This document shows positions 15,507 through 24,003 of a DNA stretch of 38,327 bases, piece after piece. Every line of letters begins with the position of its first letter. Position 1 is the first letter of the stretch. The notes under the pieces were generated by a model. That model was not told where the DNA came from, did not search any database, and was given only the letters and a program-made list of their open reading frames with translations. The DNA is from Lachnospiraceae bacterium (GTDB taxonomy: Bacteria; Bacillota; Clostridia; Lachnospirales; Lachnospiraceae): NCBI GenBank assembly GCA_021202635.1, contig JAJQCQ010000004.1, forward strand, positions 1-38,327, in the 5' to 3' direction. Made by a program: the position numbers and the translations under genes.

Positions 15507-16529
15507 ATGAAAAAGACATCTTTTACAATTTCGGTTATTTTAATCTTCTGTGTTCTGCTTCTGGCTGCTGTCTGGTCCTATTTCCAGAACACGCTGGACG
15601 CCCTCGACCCCTCCGGCACTTCCGCCTCTGAGGTCTATGAACGGCACTACGTCCTGATCCCGGATGTAGAAAATTCGGTCTTATGGCAGGAAATCTATGA
15701 AAATGCAGTCCAGGAAGCTGCAGTCTGCAATGCGTATGTTGAGTATTTAAGTCAGGATACCGGTTCCTCCTATACGATGGCGGACTATCTTCGTATCCTG
15801 ATCGCAGCAAAAGTGGACGGCATCATTCTAAAGCCGGACGGTACGGAAGAGGTTCGGGATCTGATCAATGAGGCCGTCGATAGCGGCATTCCGGTGGTAA
15901 CCGTACTGGAAGATGACTCAGAAAGCCAGCGCATCAGCTATGTGGGATTAAACAGCTATCAGCTTGCTGATACCTATACCGAATACGCGCTTTCTCTGCT
16001 GGGCGGTAAAAACGGTACCATCATGATTTTGCTGGACGCAGAATCGGTCAATCCGATCCAGTCCCTCGCAGCCTCACAGCTTACACGCTACATCGAAGAG
16101 CAGAAAGCAATTGGGCAGGAAATCAATGTTTCCCTGTATTATCTGGAAAACTCGACAGACTTTGACTACGACGAGGGTATCCGGAATCTGATTGTCAGTT
16201 ACTCTCCACTCCCGGAGCTTCTGATCAGTATGGATGAGGTGCTGACAGAGTGTGCCTATCAGGCACTGATTGATTACAACGAAGTCGGAAACACCAGCCT
16301 GATTGGATTTTATTACTCCGACCAGATTCTGGAAGCCATCGAAAGAGGGATCATTCCCGTTACCCTGGTAGTGGATACCAGCGAAGTCGGCAGGTATAGC
16401 ATTGAAGCGCTCGAAGAGTTCCACGAGCTTGGACGTGCCAGCAGCTACTACAGTGTTACACTCAGCCTGATCACACAGGACAATGTCGAGGACTACCTTA
16501 CCGCATCGGAAGAGGAGGGATCAAATTGA
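15507..16529 (+). CDS. membrane-anchored sugar-binding sensor (XylFII-like)
   Basis: A 340-aa protein with one N-terminal membrane segment (about residues 7-26) and no lipobox, followed by a type I periplasmic-binding fold (HYVLIPDVENSVLWQEIYENA, KVDGIILKPDGTEEV, GIPVVTVLEDD, YVGLNSYQLADTY). It is followed directly by a YesM/LytS kinase, as in the clostridial XylFII-LytS systems, in which such a protein senses xylose and hands the signal to the kinase. It therefore probably senses sugar rather than carrying it. The ATG has no Shine-Dalgarno sequence (atttccc before it) and lies only seven bases beyond the -10 box, which suggests a leaderless message. Its stop overlaps the kinase start (TTGA). 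Confidence 0.82.
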   Translation: MKKTSFTISVILIFCVLLLAAVWSYFQNTLDALDPSGTSASEVYERHYVLIPDVENSVLWQEIYENAVQEAAVCNAYVEYLSQDTGSSYTMADYLRILIAAKVDGIILKPDGTEEVRDLINEAVDSGIPVVTVLEDDSESQRISYVGLNSYQLADTYTEYALSLLGGKNGTIMILLDAESVNPIQSLAASQLTRYIEEQKAIGQEINVSLYYLENSTDFDYDEGIRNLIVSYSPLPELLISMDEVLTECAYQALIDYNEVGNTSLIGFYYSDQILEAIERGIIPVTLVVDTSEVGRYSIEALEEFHELGRASSYYSVTLSLITQDNVEDYLTASEEEGSN

Positions 16530-18124
16530 AAAAAAGGAATCCGCTCTCCCGTCTCGCCTCCATCCAGACACGCATCAGTGCAGTGATGATCATTGCCCTG
16601 GTCTTTGTCCTTGGCATCAACCTTTTTCTGATCAATGAAATCAACTCCGCAGTCGGACGGATTGAATCGGTGTACACCAGCAATGTTTCGATCAATACGC
16701 TCTCTGACACCTTAGATCTGATTCAGGAAAATGTCTACGATTATCTGAACACCAAAAGCAGTCAGGCGCTCGAAAACTACTACAATTATGAACAGGAATA
16801 CCGGGCACTCCTGGAGGATCTGAATGAAGATATCACCAGCAACGAGATCCTGCTGCTGGAAAAGAATATTTGCAGTATGTCCGAATCTTACCTGGAACAG
16901 ACTGCCCTCACCGTACAGGCCAAACGAGGGCGCAACGTCGAGCGCTACAAGGAAGCTTACGCCAGGGAGACACAGCTTTACGAATACATCAATACCTATA
17001 TTTACCGGCTCAATAACCTGCTCTTCCATGAAAACTCGACCAGCTACCAGACACTGCTTTCGTCTATGAGTGTACTGGAACGGGGAAGTCTTGTCCTCAT
17101 GGTGGCCGTATTTGCCATCTGCATTTTGATTATCATGCTTTTTGTGCACGATATGATCCGCCCGCTGACTGTACTCTCTTCCACCGCGCATGAGGTGGCC
17201 AGCGGCAACCTTGACATTCCTCAGCTTCCTGTCATATATGAGGATGAAGTAGGTGTGGTGACACGGGGTTTCAATCAGATGCTCACCAGTATCCGTGAAT
17301 ATATCGACCGACTCCGCGAGAGCATGGAAGCAGAAGCACAAATGAAAGAGCGCGAGCTGCTGACAGAAACACACTTAAAAGAAGCACAGCTCAAATACCT
17401 GCAGGCGCAGATCAACCCGCATTTTCTGTTCAACAGCCTGAACGCGGGTGCACAGCTGGCCGCTATGGAGGATGCGGAGCAGACCAGTGTCTTTCTGGAA
17501 CGAATGGCAGACTTCTTTCGCTATAATGTCCGCAAGATGTCCGGGGATGCTACCTTGCTTGAGGAAATTGAATCCGTAGACAATTACATCTATATTTTAA
17601 ATGTTCGCTTTGCCGGTGACATCACTTATGAGAAAGATATCCCTGCGAATATTGAGGACATCCGGATGCCGAGTATGGTACTGCAGCCCATCGTAGAAAA
17701 TGCCGTCCAGCACGGCATCCACGATTGTATGGAAAATGGCCGCATCACACTGACCGTACGTCTTTCCTCTTTTTCAGCTTCTTCTCCATTGGAAAAGGAT
17801 ATGCTTGAAATTACAGTCTGTGACAACGGCATCGGAATGACAAAGGAAAAAATCAGAGAAGTTCTGGAAGGGCGCAGCATACCAACGGAGGAGGAATCGC
17901 ATTCCACGGGGGTAGCAATGTCCAATGTCATCCACCGTCTGGAGCTATATTATAATAGAAAGAATCTGCTGCGAATCGAAAGCGGCGGACCAGGCTGCGG
18001 CACCAGGGTTATCATTTCACTGCCTGTGCAGGATAGCCAGCCCCCTGAAAGAATCACAGGTGCCAGGAACAAGGATACGCTGATTGACACTGACAGAGAG
18101 GAAAAAACATGTATCGAATCTTAA
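16526..18124 (+). CDS. sensor histidine kinase, YesM/LytS type, TTG start
   Basis: A 532-aa kinase. Membrane segment 1 (about 18-38) and 2 (about 190-212) flank an extracellular region of roughly 150 residues, followed by a HAMP domain (RPLTVLSSTAHEVASGNL). The phosphoacceptor His299 is in AQINPHFLFNSLNAG, the mark of the His_kinase/LytS class, and the ATPase domain has MVLQPIVENAVQHGI and VCDNGIGM. The start codon is TTG at 16526, overlapping the previous stop, with gaggaggg upstream; this implies coupled translation with the sensor. It should phosphorylate the regulator encoded next, whose gene it overlaps by 16 bases. Confidence 0.95.
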   Translation: MKKRNPLSRLASIQTRISAVMIIALVFVLGINLFLINEINSAVGRIESVYTSNVSINTLSDTLDLIQENVYDYLNTKSSQALENYYNYEQEYRALLEDLNEDITSNEILLLEKNICSMSESYLEQTALTVQAKRGRNVERYKEAYARETQLYEYINTYIYRLNNLLFHENSTSYQTLLSSMSVLERGSLVLMVAVFAICILIIMLFVHDMIRPLTVLSSTAHEVASGNLDIPQLPVIYEDEVGVVTRGFNQMLTSIREYIDRLRESMEAEAQMKERELLTETHLKEAQLKYLQAQINPHFLFNSLNAGAQLAAMEDAEQTSVFLERMADFFRYNVRKMSGDATLLEEIESVDNYIYILNVRFAGDITYEKDIPANIEDIRMPSMVLQPIVENAVQHGIHDCMENGRITLTVRLSSFSASSPLEKDMLEITVCDNGIGMTKEKIREVLEGRSIPTEEESHSTGVAMSNVIHRLELYYNRKNLLRIESGGPGCGTRVIISLPVQDSQPPERITGARNKDTLIDTDREEKTCIES

Positions 18125-19704
18125 TCGCTGACGATGAGGGACTCATGCTGGAATCCCTGAAAAAAATCATTCTTAGCCAATATGGGGACAGCTGTGAGCT
18201 GGAAACGGCAAAAACCGGCCGTGCAGTCATTGAAAAGGCCGAGAGCTTCCACCCGGATATTGTCTTTCTGGACATCCAGATGCCGGGCATCAACGGCATC
18301 CAGGCCATGAAAGAGATCCGTAAGTCCAATTCGACTGCCCTGTTCTACATCATTTCCGCCTACGATAAATTTGATTACGCCAAAGAAGCAATTGATCTGG
18401 GCGTAGAAAAATATCTGACGAAGCCCATCACGCGAAAAACCATTCTTTCTGTCGTAGAGGAGGCCATGCAAAAAGTGGAACACAACCGGGCACAGCGCCG
18501 AACACAGCTCGAGGTGCAGGAAAAGCTCGAAATCATTGTCCCTGTAGTCGAGCAGAGTATCATCACCAACCTGCTCTTTCAAACGGAAGCACAGGACATC
18601 AGCTATTATCTCCAGCTTCTTGATCTGGAAGAACCATACGGCTACATTATGGTCGTTCCTTTTGGTTCCGATTATGAAGATGGACAGCTTTACAGTCCGG
18701 TGCGCATGCGTGTGCAGGCACAGGATTTTTATCCGGATTTTCGGGAAATTACCAAAGAAGCTTTTTCCTGCGTCGTTGGCCCCATTATCTCCAACAGTGT
18801 AGTTCTGCTAATCCCTCATCGCGAAGAGAATGTCTCTTACGAGGAACGCATCCGGATCGTAGAAAACGCGCGTCGTCTTGCTTCCAGACTGGAGGAACGG
18901 CTAAAGGCGCGGTTCCGCATTGGCATTGGGCGCGTCCGCAAAATGGAGGATCTGCAATACTCTTACCGGGAAGCGCTCCGCTCTCTTAACAGCAGCAAGA
19001 GCCACGTCATCCATGTAGAGGATTTACAGCCAAGCGGCCTTTACAAAGAAGAATTTCCTGAGGAAACCGAGCGCAGGATTTTTCGTTCGGTCAAGGCTGG
19101 AAATACCGCCTCCATGGTCGTGGAACTAAATCAGTTTTTTAACTGGATGATCCAGCACTATCCAGAGGACCGCGACAACATCTGCCTAAAGGTGCTGGAA
19201 TACATCATATGGGCAGAGCGTACCGCCTTTGAATCCGGTACCGTGAACTACAGCTTCCGCGACCGCAAAGATTACCTGGCTACGGCCACGTCTTTTGCAG
19301 ATTACGAATCCCTGCGCCGCTGGTTTATCGAAAAAATGTCGGCCGCCTGCGACACCATCCACGACTACCGGGAGTCTCAGTCGGACTCTGTTGTAAAAAA
19401 AGCCCAGGCTTACATTCAGGATAATTACAGTCATGACATTTCTCTTGATGATGTGTCCCGCGCTGTTAATATCAGCCCTTACTATTTCAGCAAAATTTTT
19501 AAGGACGAGGCCGGAGAAAATTTTATCGAGTATCTGACCCGTGTGCGGGTGGAAAAAGCAAAGGAACTCCTGGAAAAGCCTGATCTGAGTATCAAGGCAA
19601 TCAGCTCCCTTTGCGGCTACTCCGACCCGAATTATTTCAGTCGCCTTTTCAAAAAACAGACCAACATGACACCGCGGGAATACCGGATGAAATACAGTGG
19701 ATAA
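18109..19704 (+). CDS. response regulator, YesN type (receiver + AraC DNA-binding domain)
   Basis: A 531-aa transcription regulator. The receiver domain (1-120) has the acidic pair in IADDE, phosphoacceptor Asp55 (FLDIQMPG) and the Lys of YLTKPI. A middle region of about 290 residues is typical of YesN proteins. The last 100 residues are an AraC-type double helix-turn-helix (ISLDDVSRAVNISPYYFSKIFK and the SIKAISSLCGYSDPNYFSRLFKK region). Known relatives activate sugar transporter genes, so the divergent transporter operon and perhaps the following lipoprotein gene are the likely targets. The ribosome site is agagagg inside the end of the kinase gene. Confidence 0.95.
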   Translation: MYRILIADDEGLMLESLKKIILSQYGDSCELETAKTGRAVIEKAESFHPDIVFLDIQMPGINGIQAMKEIRKSNSTALFYIISAYDKFDYAKEAIDLGVEKYLTKPITRKTILSVVEEAMQKVEHNRAQRRTQLEVQEKLEIIVPVVEQSIITNLLFQTEAQDISYYLQLLDLEEPYGYIMVVPFGSDYEDGQLYSPVRMRVQAQDFYPDFREITKEAFSCVVGPIISNSVVLLIPHREENVSYEERIRIVENARRLASRLEERLKARFRIGIGRVRKMEDLQYSYREALRSLNSSKSHVIHVEDLQPSGLYKEEFPEETERRIFRSVKAGNTASMVVELNQFFNWMIQHYPEDRDNICLKVLEYIIWAERTAFESGTVNYSFRDRKDYLATATSFADYESLRRWFIEKMSAACDTIHDYRESQSDSVVKKAQAYIQDNYSHDISLDDVSRAVNISPYYFSKIFKDEAGENFIEYLTRVRVEKAKELLEKPDLSIKAISSLCGYSDPNYFSRLFKKQTNMTPREYRMKYSG

Positions 19705-19739
19705 CCGCTCCAATGAATAATGAAGCACACAAGAACAGA

Positions 19740-19768
19740 TTGACAAATTCTGTAATCTGTCGTAATAA
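19740..19768 (+). promoter_or_regulatory. possible internal promoter before second binding protein
   Basis: A perfect TTGACA (19740-19745) is followed after 17 bases by the poor -10 TAATAA (19763-19768). It may give the second binding protein extra expression beyond read-through from the regulator gene. Confidence 0.35.
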
Positions 19769-19788
19769 GAACAGGAAAGGTTAATAAC

Positions 19789-20841
19789 ATGCGGCGAAAA
19801 ACTTTTTACATATTCTTTCTTTTTCTTGCTCTCCTGCTGGTCGGCTGCTCAGAATCAGAAGTCCAGACACCGACAGAAGAGACACAGGAAGAAGCGCGCA
19901 TCCAGATTGGCCTGAGTTTCGATTCTTTTGTGATTGAACGATGGCTGCGTGACCGCGATATGTTTGTCTCTACCGCACAGAACCTCGGGGCGGAGGTAAA
20001 TGTTCAGGTGGCGGGCGGCAGCGTGGACGAGCAGATTTCACAGATTGAATATTTTATAAAAAAAGAAATGGACGTAATCGTGATCATTGCAGTAGATGGC
20101 GATGCCCTGCGTGATGTTGTCAATGAAGCACTTGAAGCGGGCATCCATGTCATCTGTTATGACCGGCTGATCTCCGATGTGGAGGCCGACCTGTTTATCT
20201 CTTTTGATAACCGTCAGGTCGGCGTCCTGATGGCAGAAGCCCTCATGGCCGCCTGTCCGGATGGCGGAAATATTTTTGCCATCTATGGATCCCCGACCGA
20301 TCTCAATGTTGATGACGTGATCGATGGGTTTACAAACACCCTGGAAGGAAACACATTTACAATCGTTTATTCCGCCTACTGTGACAACTGGCTGGCAGAA
20401 TTGGCATTCGACTATGTGAACGAGGGACTGGCAGTCACTTCTGATATTGTCGGCGTCATGTGTGGCAACGATGACCTTGCCAGTCAGGCCATCAAGGCGC
20501 TTTCCGAAAGTCAGCTTGCCGGCCATGTGGCAGTTGTCGGCCAGGATGCGGAGCTTTCCGCCTGCCAGCGCATTGTAGAAGGGACACAGGAAATGACGGT
20601 ATACAAAGCTGTAGAAGAAGAGGCCATGGCTGCTGCCACTCTGGCTGTTGCCCTTGCAAAGGGGGAAGACATCACCGAAAGCTCCTGCGCGTATCCGGTA
20701 AGTGAAACGATTGTATCCGGCGAATACGAGATCCCCTATTACAAGCTGGATCCCGTTGCAGTAACGTCTGATAACATTGATGAAGTCATCATTGCCAGCG
20801 GCTTTCACTCGTATGATGACGTATATCTAAATGTACAATAA
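19789..20841 (+). CDS. sugar-binding lipoprotein (XylF-like), second copy
   Basis: A 350-aa lipoprotein with a clear lipobox (LLVGC, Cys20) and a type I binding fold: IQIGLSFDSFVIERWLRDRDMF, DVIVIIAVDGDALRDVVNEA, IHVICYDRLISDVEADLFISFDN and VAVVGQDAELSACQRI. It is clearly related to the transporter binding protein at 14091-15203 (both share the IAVDGD/E, YDRLI and GQD patterns), but it is encoded with the sensor genes and has no permease or ATPase beside it. It may feed the same importer or act as a second sensor with the kinase. The ribosome site is aggaaagg. It ends the plus-strand sensor operon. Confidence 0.88.
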   Translation: MRRKTFYIFFLFLALLLVGCSESEVQTPTEETQEEARIQIGLSFDSFVIERWLRDRDMFVSTAQNLGAEVNVQVAGGSVDEQISQIEYFIKKEMDVIVIIAVDGDALRDVVNEALEAGIHVICYDRLISDVEADLFISFDNRQVGVLMAEALMAACPDGGNIFAIYGSPTDLNVDDVIDGFTNTLEGNTFTIVYSAYCDNWLAELAFDYVNEGLAVTSDIVGVMCGNDDLASQAIKALSESQLAGHVAVVGQDAELSACQRIVEGTQEMTVYKAVEEEAMAAATLAVALAKGEDITESSCAYPVSETIVSGEYEIPYYKLDPVAVTSDNIDEVIIASGFHSYDDVYLNVQ

Positions 20842-20849
20842 AGTATACC

Positions 20850-20900
20850 TGTAACGATTCAGGACAGTATTTCGCGCTTACTGCGAAGTACGTATGAAAA
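20850..20900. repeat. dispersed palindromic repeat
   Basis: gtaacgattcaggacag followed by an imperfect stem (tatttcgc/gcgaagta) and cgtatgaaaa. Read on the other strand, 23945-23995 has the same order: gtaac, attcagag, an ttcgc stem and cgtatgaaaa. Confidence 0.6.
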
Positions 20901-20948
20901 CATATATTTTTATCAACGATTCTGTAAGGAAAGGCATACGGTACAAAA

Positions 20949-22151
20949 ATGATAAGAAAAAAACAGGAAACTGAAATTCAAAACGCCCTCACCCACCACG
21001 AATTCGTCGTGTATTATCAGCCGCAATACAAGGCCATCCGCGGGGAACTGGCCAGTGCCGAAGCACTCGCGCGCTGGCAAAAATCCGATGGAACGATCTG
21101 CATGCCCCAAGACTTTGTCCCCTATATGGAAGAGAGCAGCCTGATCTGCGAGCTGGACTGGTATATGCTGCGCGAGGTCTGCATTTTTCTGAAAAAACGA
21201 ATTGACACAAAAGAATATACCGTACCGATTGCCGTCAACTTTTCCCGGCGCCACCTGGCGGAATCAGATTTTGTGGAAAATCTCTGCGCCACCGTGGATG
21301 ATTTCTCCATTTCGCACAGCCTGATTCACGTAGAAATTACCGAATCCGCCCTGGTAAACGACCCAGAGCCCATCACGGCCCTGGTTGCTGCCATCCGCAA
21401 ATGCGGCTTCCATGTCGCCATCGATGATTTTGGGAGCGGGCTCTCCTCGTTAAGTATGGTAAAAAATGTCGATGCGGACATTTTAAAAATCGACCGTTCC
21501 CTTCTCTTCGGGGAAAGCAGCAATGACAAGGACCGCATCGTCCTGGAAAGCATTTATGAGTTTGCGAACCGTCTCCATCTGACCACCGTCGCGGAAGGCG
21601 TGGAAACGAACGAGCAGCTCGGTTTTCTCCGCACCTGCGGCTGTGACCTGATTCAGGGCTACCTGTTCGCAAAGCCCATGCCAGAAGAACAGTTTGCGTT
21701 GATTTGTCACAAAGAAGCCACAGCTGAGAAAAGCAGCGATAACTTCGACATCCTTATGGAACAGCCGGCTTCCAGCACGATGCAGCTGCTCACAGAAGTC
21801 ATTTTCAAGCGGTATCCGCTGGTTATCTTTGCCAACCTGACGCGCAACAGCTATTACATGATGACCTACGATAATTTCACCACCACCTCCTGTCCCGCCT
21901 CCGGCGTCTTTGATGAGCTGATCTGCCACGGAGCAGCCAGCATGCACCCGGAGGATCAGCAGCTGTTTGCCGGCACCTTTGCCCGCACTGCACTCTTAGA
22001 AGCATATCAGGCAGGACAGGAACAGGTTCGTGTCGTCACCAGACAGTTAGGCGATGATGGCGTATACCGCTGGGTAGAGACGGTGGATTACTTCGTAAAG
22101 AGTCCGGCTTCCGATGATGTGCTGGTGATTACCCTGTGCCAGAATCTGTAG
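20949..22151 (+). CDS. EAL-domain cyclic-di-GMP phosphodiesterase
   Basis: A 400-aa cytoplasmic protein. The EAL domain (about 8-255) has the complete catalytic set: SAEALARW, the Asn of VNFSRR, EITES, IDDFGSG, the Lys of LKIDR, the Glu of AEGVET and the Gln of QGYLFAKP. It should therefore hydrolyse cyclic di-GMP to pGpG. Residues from about 285 to the end (YPLVIFANLTRNSYYMM to VDYFVK) look like a PAS-type sensory fold, which here follows the EAL domain rather than preceding it. No GGDEF domain is present. The nearest purine-rich site (aaggaaagg) lies about 14 bases from the ATG, longer than usual. It follows the sensor operon but a repeat separates them. Confidence 0.9.
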   Translation: MIRKKQETEIQNALTHHEFVVYYQPQYKAIRGELASAEALARWQKSDGTICMPQDFVPYMEESSLICELDWYMLREVCIFLKKRIDTKEYTVPIAVNFSRRHLAESDFVENLCATVDDFSISHSLIHVEITESALVNDPEPITALVAAIRKCGFHVAIDDFGSGLSSLSMVKNVDADILKIDRSLLFGESSNDKDRIVLESIYEFANRLHLTTVAEGVETNEQLGFLRTCGCDLIQGYLFAKPMPEEQFALICHKEATAEKSSDNFDILMEQPASSTMQLLTEVIFKRYPLVIFANLTRNSYYMMTYDNFTTTSCPASGVFDELICHGAASMHPEDQQLFAGTFARTALLEAYQAGQEQVRVVTRQLGDDGVYRWVETVDYFVKSPASDDVLVITLCQNL

Positions 22152-22247
22152 TTTTACAGGCCTGCTGTTTTGAATCGTTGTTACCACTACGTTTTCAGCC
22201 CTCGCCGGGTAGCATCCCACACTTCGTGCGGGATAAGTCCTCACCAT

Positions 22248-22281
22248 GCAACGAATTCGCGGTCGGGTTGTGACCAGTAAC
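22248..22281. repeat. dispersed palindromic repeat
   Basis: The last 21 bases (22261-22281, ggtcgggttg...gtaac) are identical to 25600-25620 in the zinc operon. A further hairpin (cccacacttcgtgcggg) lies at about 22227-22243 in the same gap. Confidence 0.65.
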
Positions 22282-22319
22282 GAACCGTTACATAGAAAGA
22301 AAGGAAAGATTCCCCTACC

Positions 22320-23231
22320 ATGACGCTTCAACAGATTCTCTACGCTGTCACCATTGTCGAAACGAAATCCATGAACAAGGCCGCCGCCGCCCTCTACGTC
22401 TCGCAGCCGGCGCTTTCCGCGGCCATCCGGGACCTGGAAGAGGAGCTCCATACGGAACTGTTCATCCGCTCAAACCGCGGTATCCTGATCACACCGGAAG
22501 GTGCGGAATTTCTGCGGTATGCACGCCAGATGACGGAAATCCAGAGAATGATTGAAGAACGCTACACCGGTAAAGCCGCAAAGAAAAAATTCAGCGTGTC
22601 GACGCAGCACTATTCGTTCGCGGTAGAAGCGTTTATTGAACTGGCAAAAAAGTTCGGCATGGATGAATATGAGTTTGCAATACACGAGACAAAAACCGCC
22701 GAAGTCATTGCGAATGTGCGAAACTATCGCAGTGAAATCGGCGTACTCTACCTCAATGAATTTAATGAAAAGGCTCTGCGAAAGATTTTCCTTGAGAACG
22801 AGGTAGAGTACACCTTCCTTTTTCAGTGCGGCATTTCCGTCTACCTCAGCAAAAATCACCCGCTGGCGAACCAGAAGAAAATCGCCTTTGAGGAGCTTAA
22901 GCCCTACCCCTGCCTCTCATTTGAACAGGGGGAGAATCACTCCTTCTACTTCGCAGAAGAAGTCCTGAGTACCTGCGAGTACAACCGGATCATCAAGGCG
23001 GACGACCGCGCCACCATGCTGAATCTCATGGTAGGCCTGAACGGCTACACCCTCTGTTCCGGTATCATCTGCGAGAAATTAAACGGCGACCAGTATACCG
23101 CCATCCCCCTGGATACCGAAAACCGGATGGACATTGGCTACATCAAACGAAAAGGAATGCCGCTTGGCCTCCTCGGAGAGCAGTATCTGGAGCTGCTGAA
23201 AAAATATGATACGCTTCCCTCCTATGATTGA
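22320..23231 (+). CDS. LysR-family transcriptional regulator
   Basis: A 303-aa regulator with an N-terminal winged helix-turn-helix (about 1-60: SMNKAAAALYVSQPALSAAIRDLE) and a C-terminal effector-binding domain (from about 90). The length fits the family. Neighbours give no clear target: an EAL protein lies upstream on the same strand and the zinc-cluster lipoprotein converges downstream. No divergent gene shares its control region, which is unusual for a LysR protein. The effector is unknown. The ribosome site is aaaggaaag, about 11 bases before the ATG. Confidence 0.9.
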   Translation: MTLQQILYAVTIVETKSMNKAAAALYVSQPALSAAIRDLEEELHTELFIRSNRGILITPEGAEFLRYARQMTEIQRMIEERYTGKAAKKKFSVSTQHYSFAVEAFIELAKKFGMDEYEFAIHETKTAEVIANVRNYRSEIGVLYLNEFNEKALRKIFLENEVEYTFLFQCGISVYLSKNHPLANQKKIAFEELKPYPCLSFEQGENHSFYFAEEVLSTCEYNRIIKADDRATMLNLMVGLNGYTLCSGIICEKLNGDQYTAIPLDTENRMDIGYIKRKGMPLGLLGEQYLELLKKYDTLPSYD

Positions 23232-23249
23232 CAGAGCACGCGGACTGTT

Positions 23250-23300
23250 CCGTACCATAGTTCATCGCAGCAAATGCGAAAAACTGCCCCGAATCGTTAC
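23250..23300. repeat. dispersed palindromic repeat
   Basis: Read on the minus strand: gtaacgattcggggcag, then a short stem tcgc/gcga around agcaaat. It fills the gap between the LysR gene and the convergent lipoprotein gene and may serve as a weak terminator. Confidence 0.55.
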
Positions 23301-23307
23301 CAGAACT

Positions 23308-23901
23308 CTACACCGCTTCCATGGCAGCATTCGCCAGATGACAATAGGTATAACCGTCCGTATCCACATAGGTCTCAAACGTTCCCTGCACGAGAATCTC
23401 CGTGTTATCCGCCGGATACTCATCCGGATAAGAATGACTGCCGTCACCCCATACAAATTCCAGCCCCTGCGCACAGCAGGCAGTTGCATCCGAGATCAGG
23501 CAGTAATAATAATACTGATCCGTCGCTTCATAGTAGCTGGCATAGTAGGTACCTGACATGCGGAATGTTTTTCCTATATAATCGTCTGGATTGTAGACCA
23601 TCTGGTAAACGATCGCGTACACCATATCACTGCTCATCTCAGTCAGGTCATAGTCCACATCGCCCGTCACTTTGGTATCGGATGTCGCCGTCGTAGCCGC
23701 AGTATCTTCATTGGACGAGTCTGACGATGCGTCCGCAGAAGCTTCCGCGTCTTCATTGGCGATCTGCGCACTGATCACCTCATCCACCGTCGCGCTGGCG
23801 CTGGTCGTATTCGAGCGATTTGCACTGCTGTCACTGCCGCAGCCGGTAATCAGCAGGCATGCCGCCAAAAAGAGTACTGCTGTTTTTTGAAGTTTCTTCA
23901 T
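23308..23901 (-). CDS. lipoprotein of the zinc-uptake cluster
   Basis: A 197-aa lipoprotein: signal peptide, lipobox ITGC with Cys21, then a Ser/Thr/Ala/Asp-rich linker (about 22-100), then a compact C-terminal domain of about 95 residues (NPDDYIGKTFRMSGTYYA, LISDATACCAQGLEFVW, EILVQGTFETY). The paired cysteines in DATACCAQGLEF stand out and could bind metal. It is last in the znu-like operon, 102 bases after the permease gene; the position suggests a role in metal capture outside the cell, but I cannot name the function. Start at 23899-23901, with ggaggt before it; the upstream ATGs lack a ribosome site. Confidence 0.82.
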   Translation of the reverse strand: MKKLQKTAVLFLAACLLITGCGSDSSANRSNTTSASATVDEVISAQIANEDAEASADASSDSSNEDTAATTATSDTKVTGDVDYDLTEMSSDMVYAIVYQMVYNPDDYIGKTFRMSGTYYASYYEATDQYYYYCLISDATACCAQGLEFVWGDGSHSYPDEYPADNTEILVQGTFETYVDTDGYTYCHLANAAMEAV

Positions 23902-23954
23902 AAATTCTACCTCCTGAATCATTCCTGTAAACATCATTCCATAGGTTTTCATAC

Positions 23955-23995
23955 GGTCTTCGCAGCAAGTGCGAAGACCTGCTCTGAATAGTTAC
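23955..23995. repeat. dispersed palindromic repeat with AGCAAGT loop
   Basis: ggtcttcgc (23955-23963) pairs perfectly with gcgaagacc (23971-23979) around agcaagt, followed by ctctgaatagttac. The same seven-base loop occurs in the hairpin at 25578-25606. It lies between the permease and lipoprotein genes and may reduce read-through. Confidence 0.75.
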
Positions 23996-24003
23996 GCGGA
24001 TTC

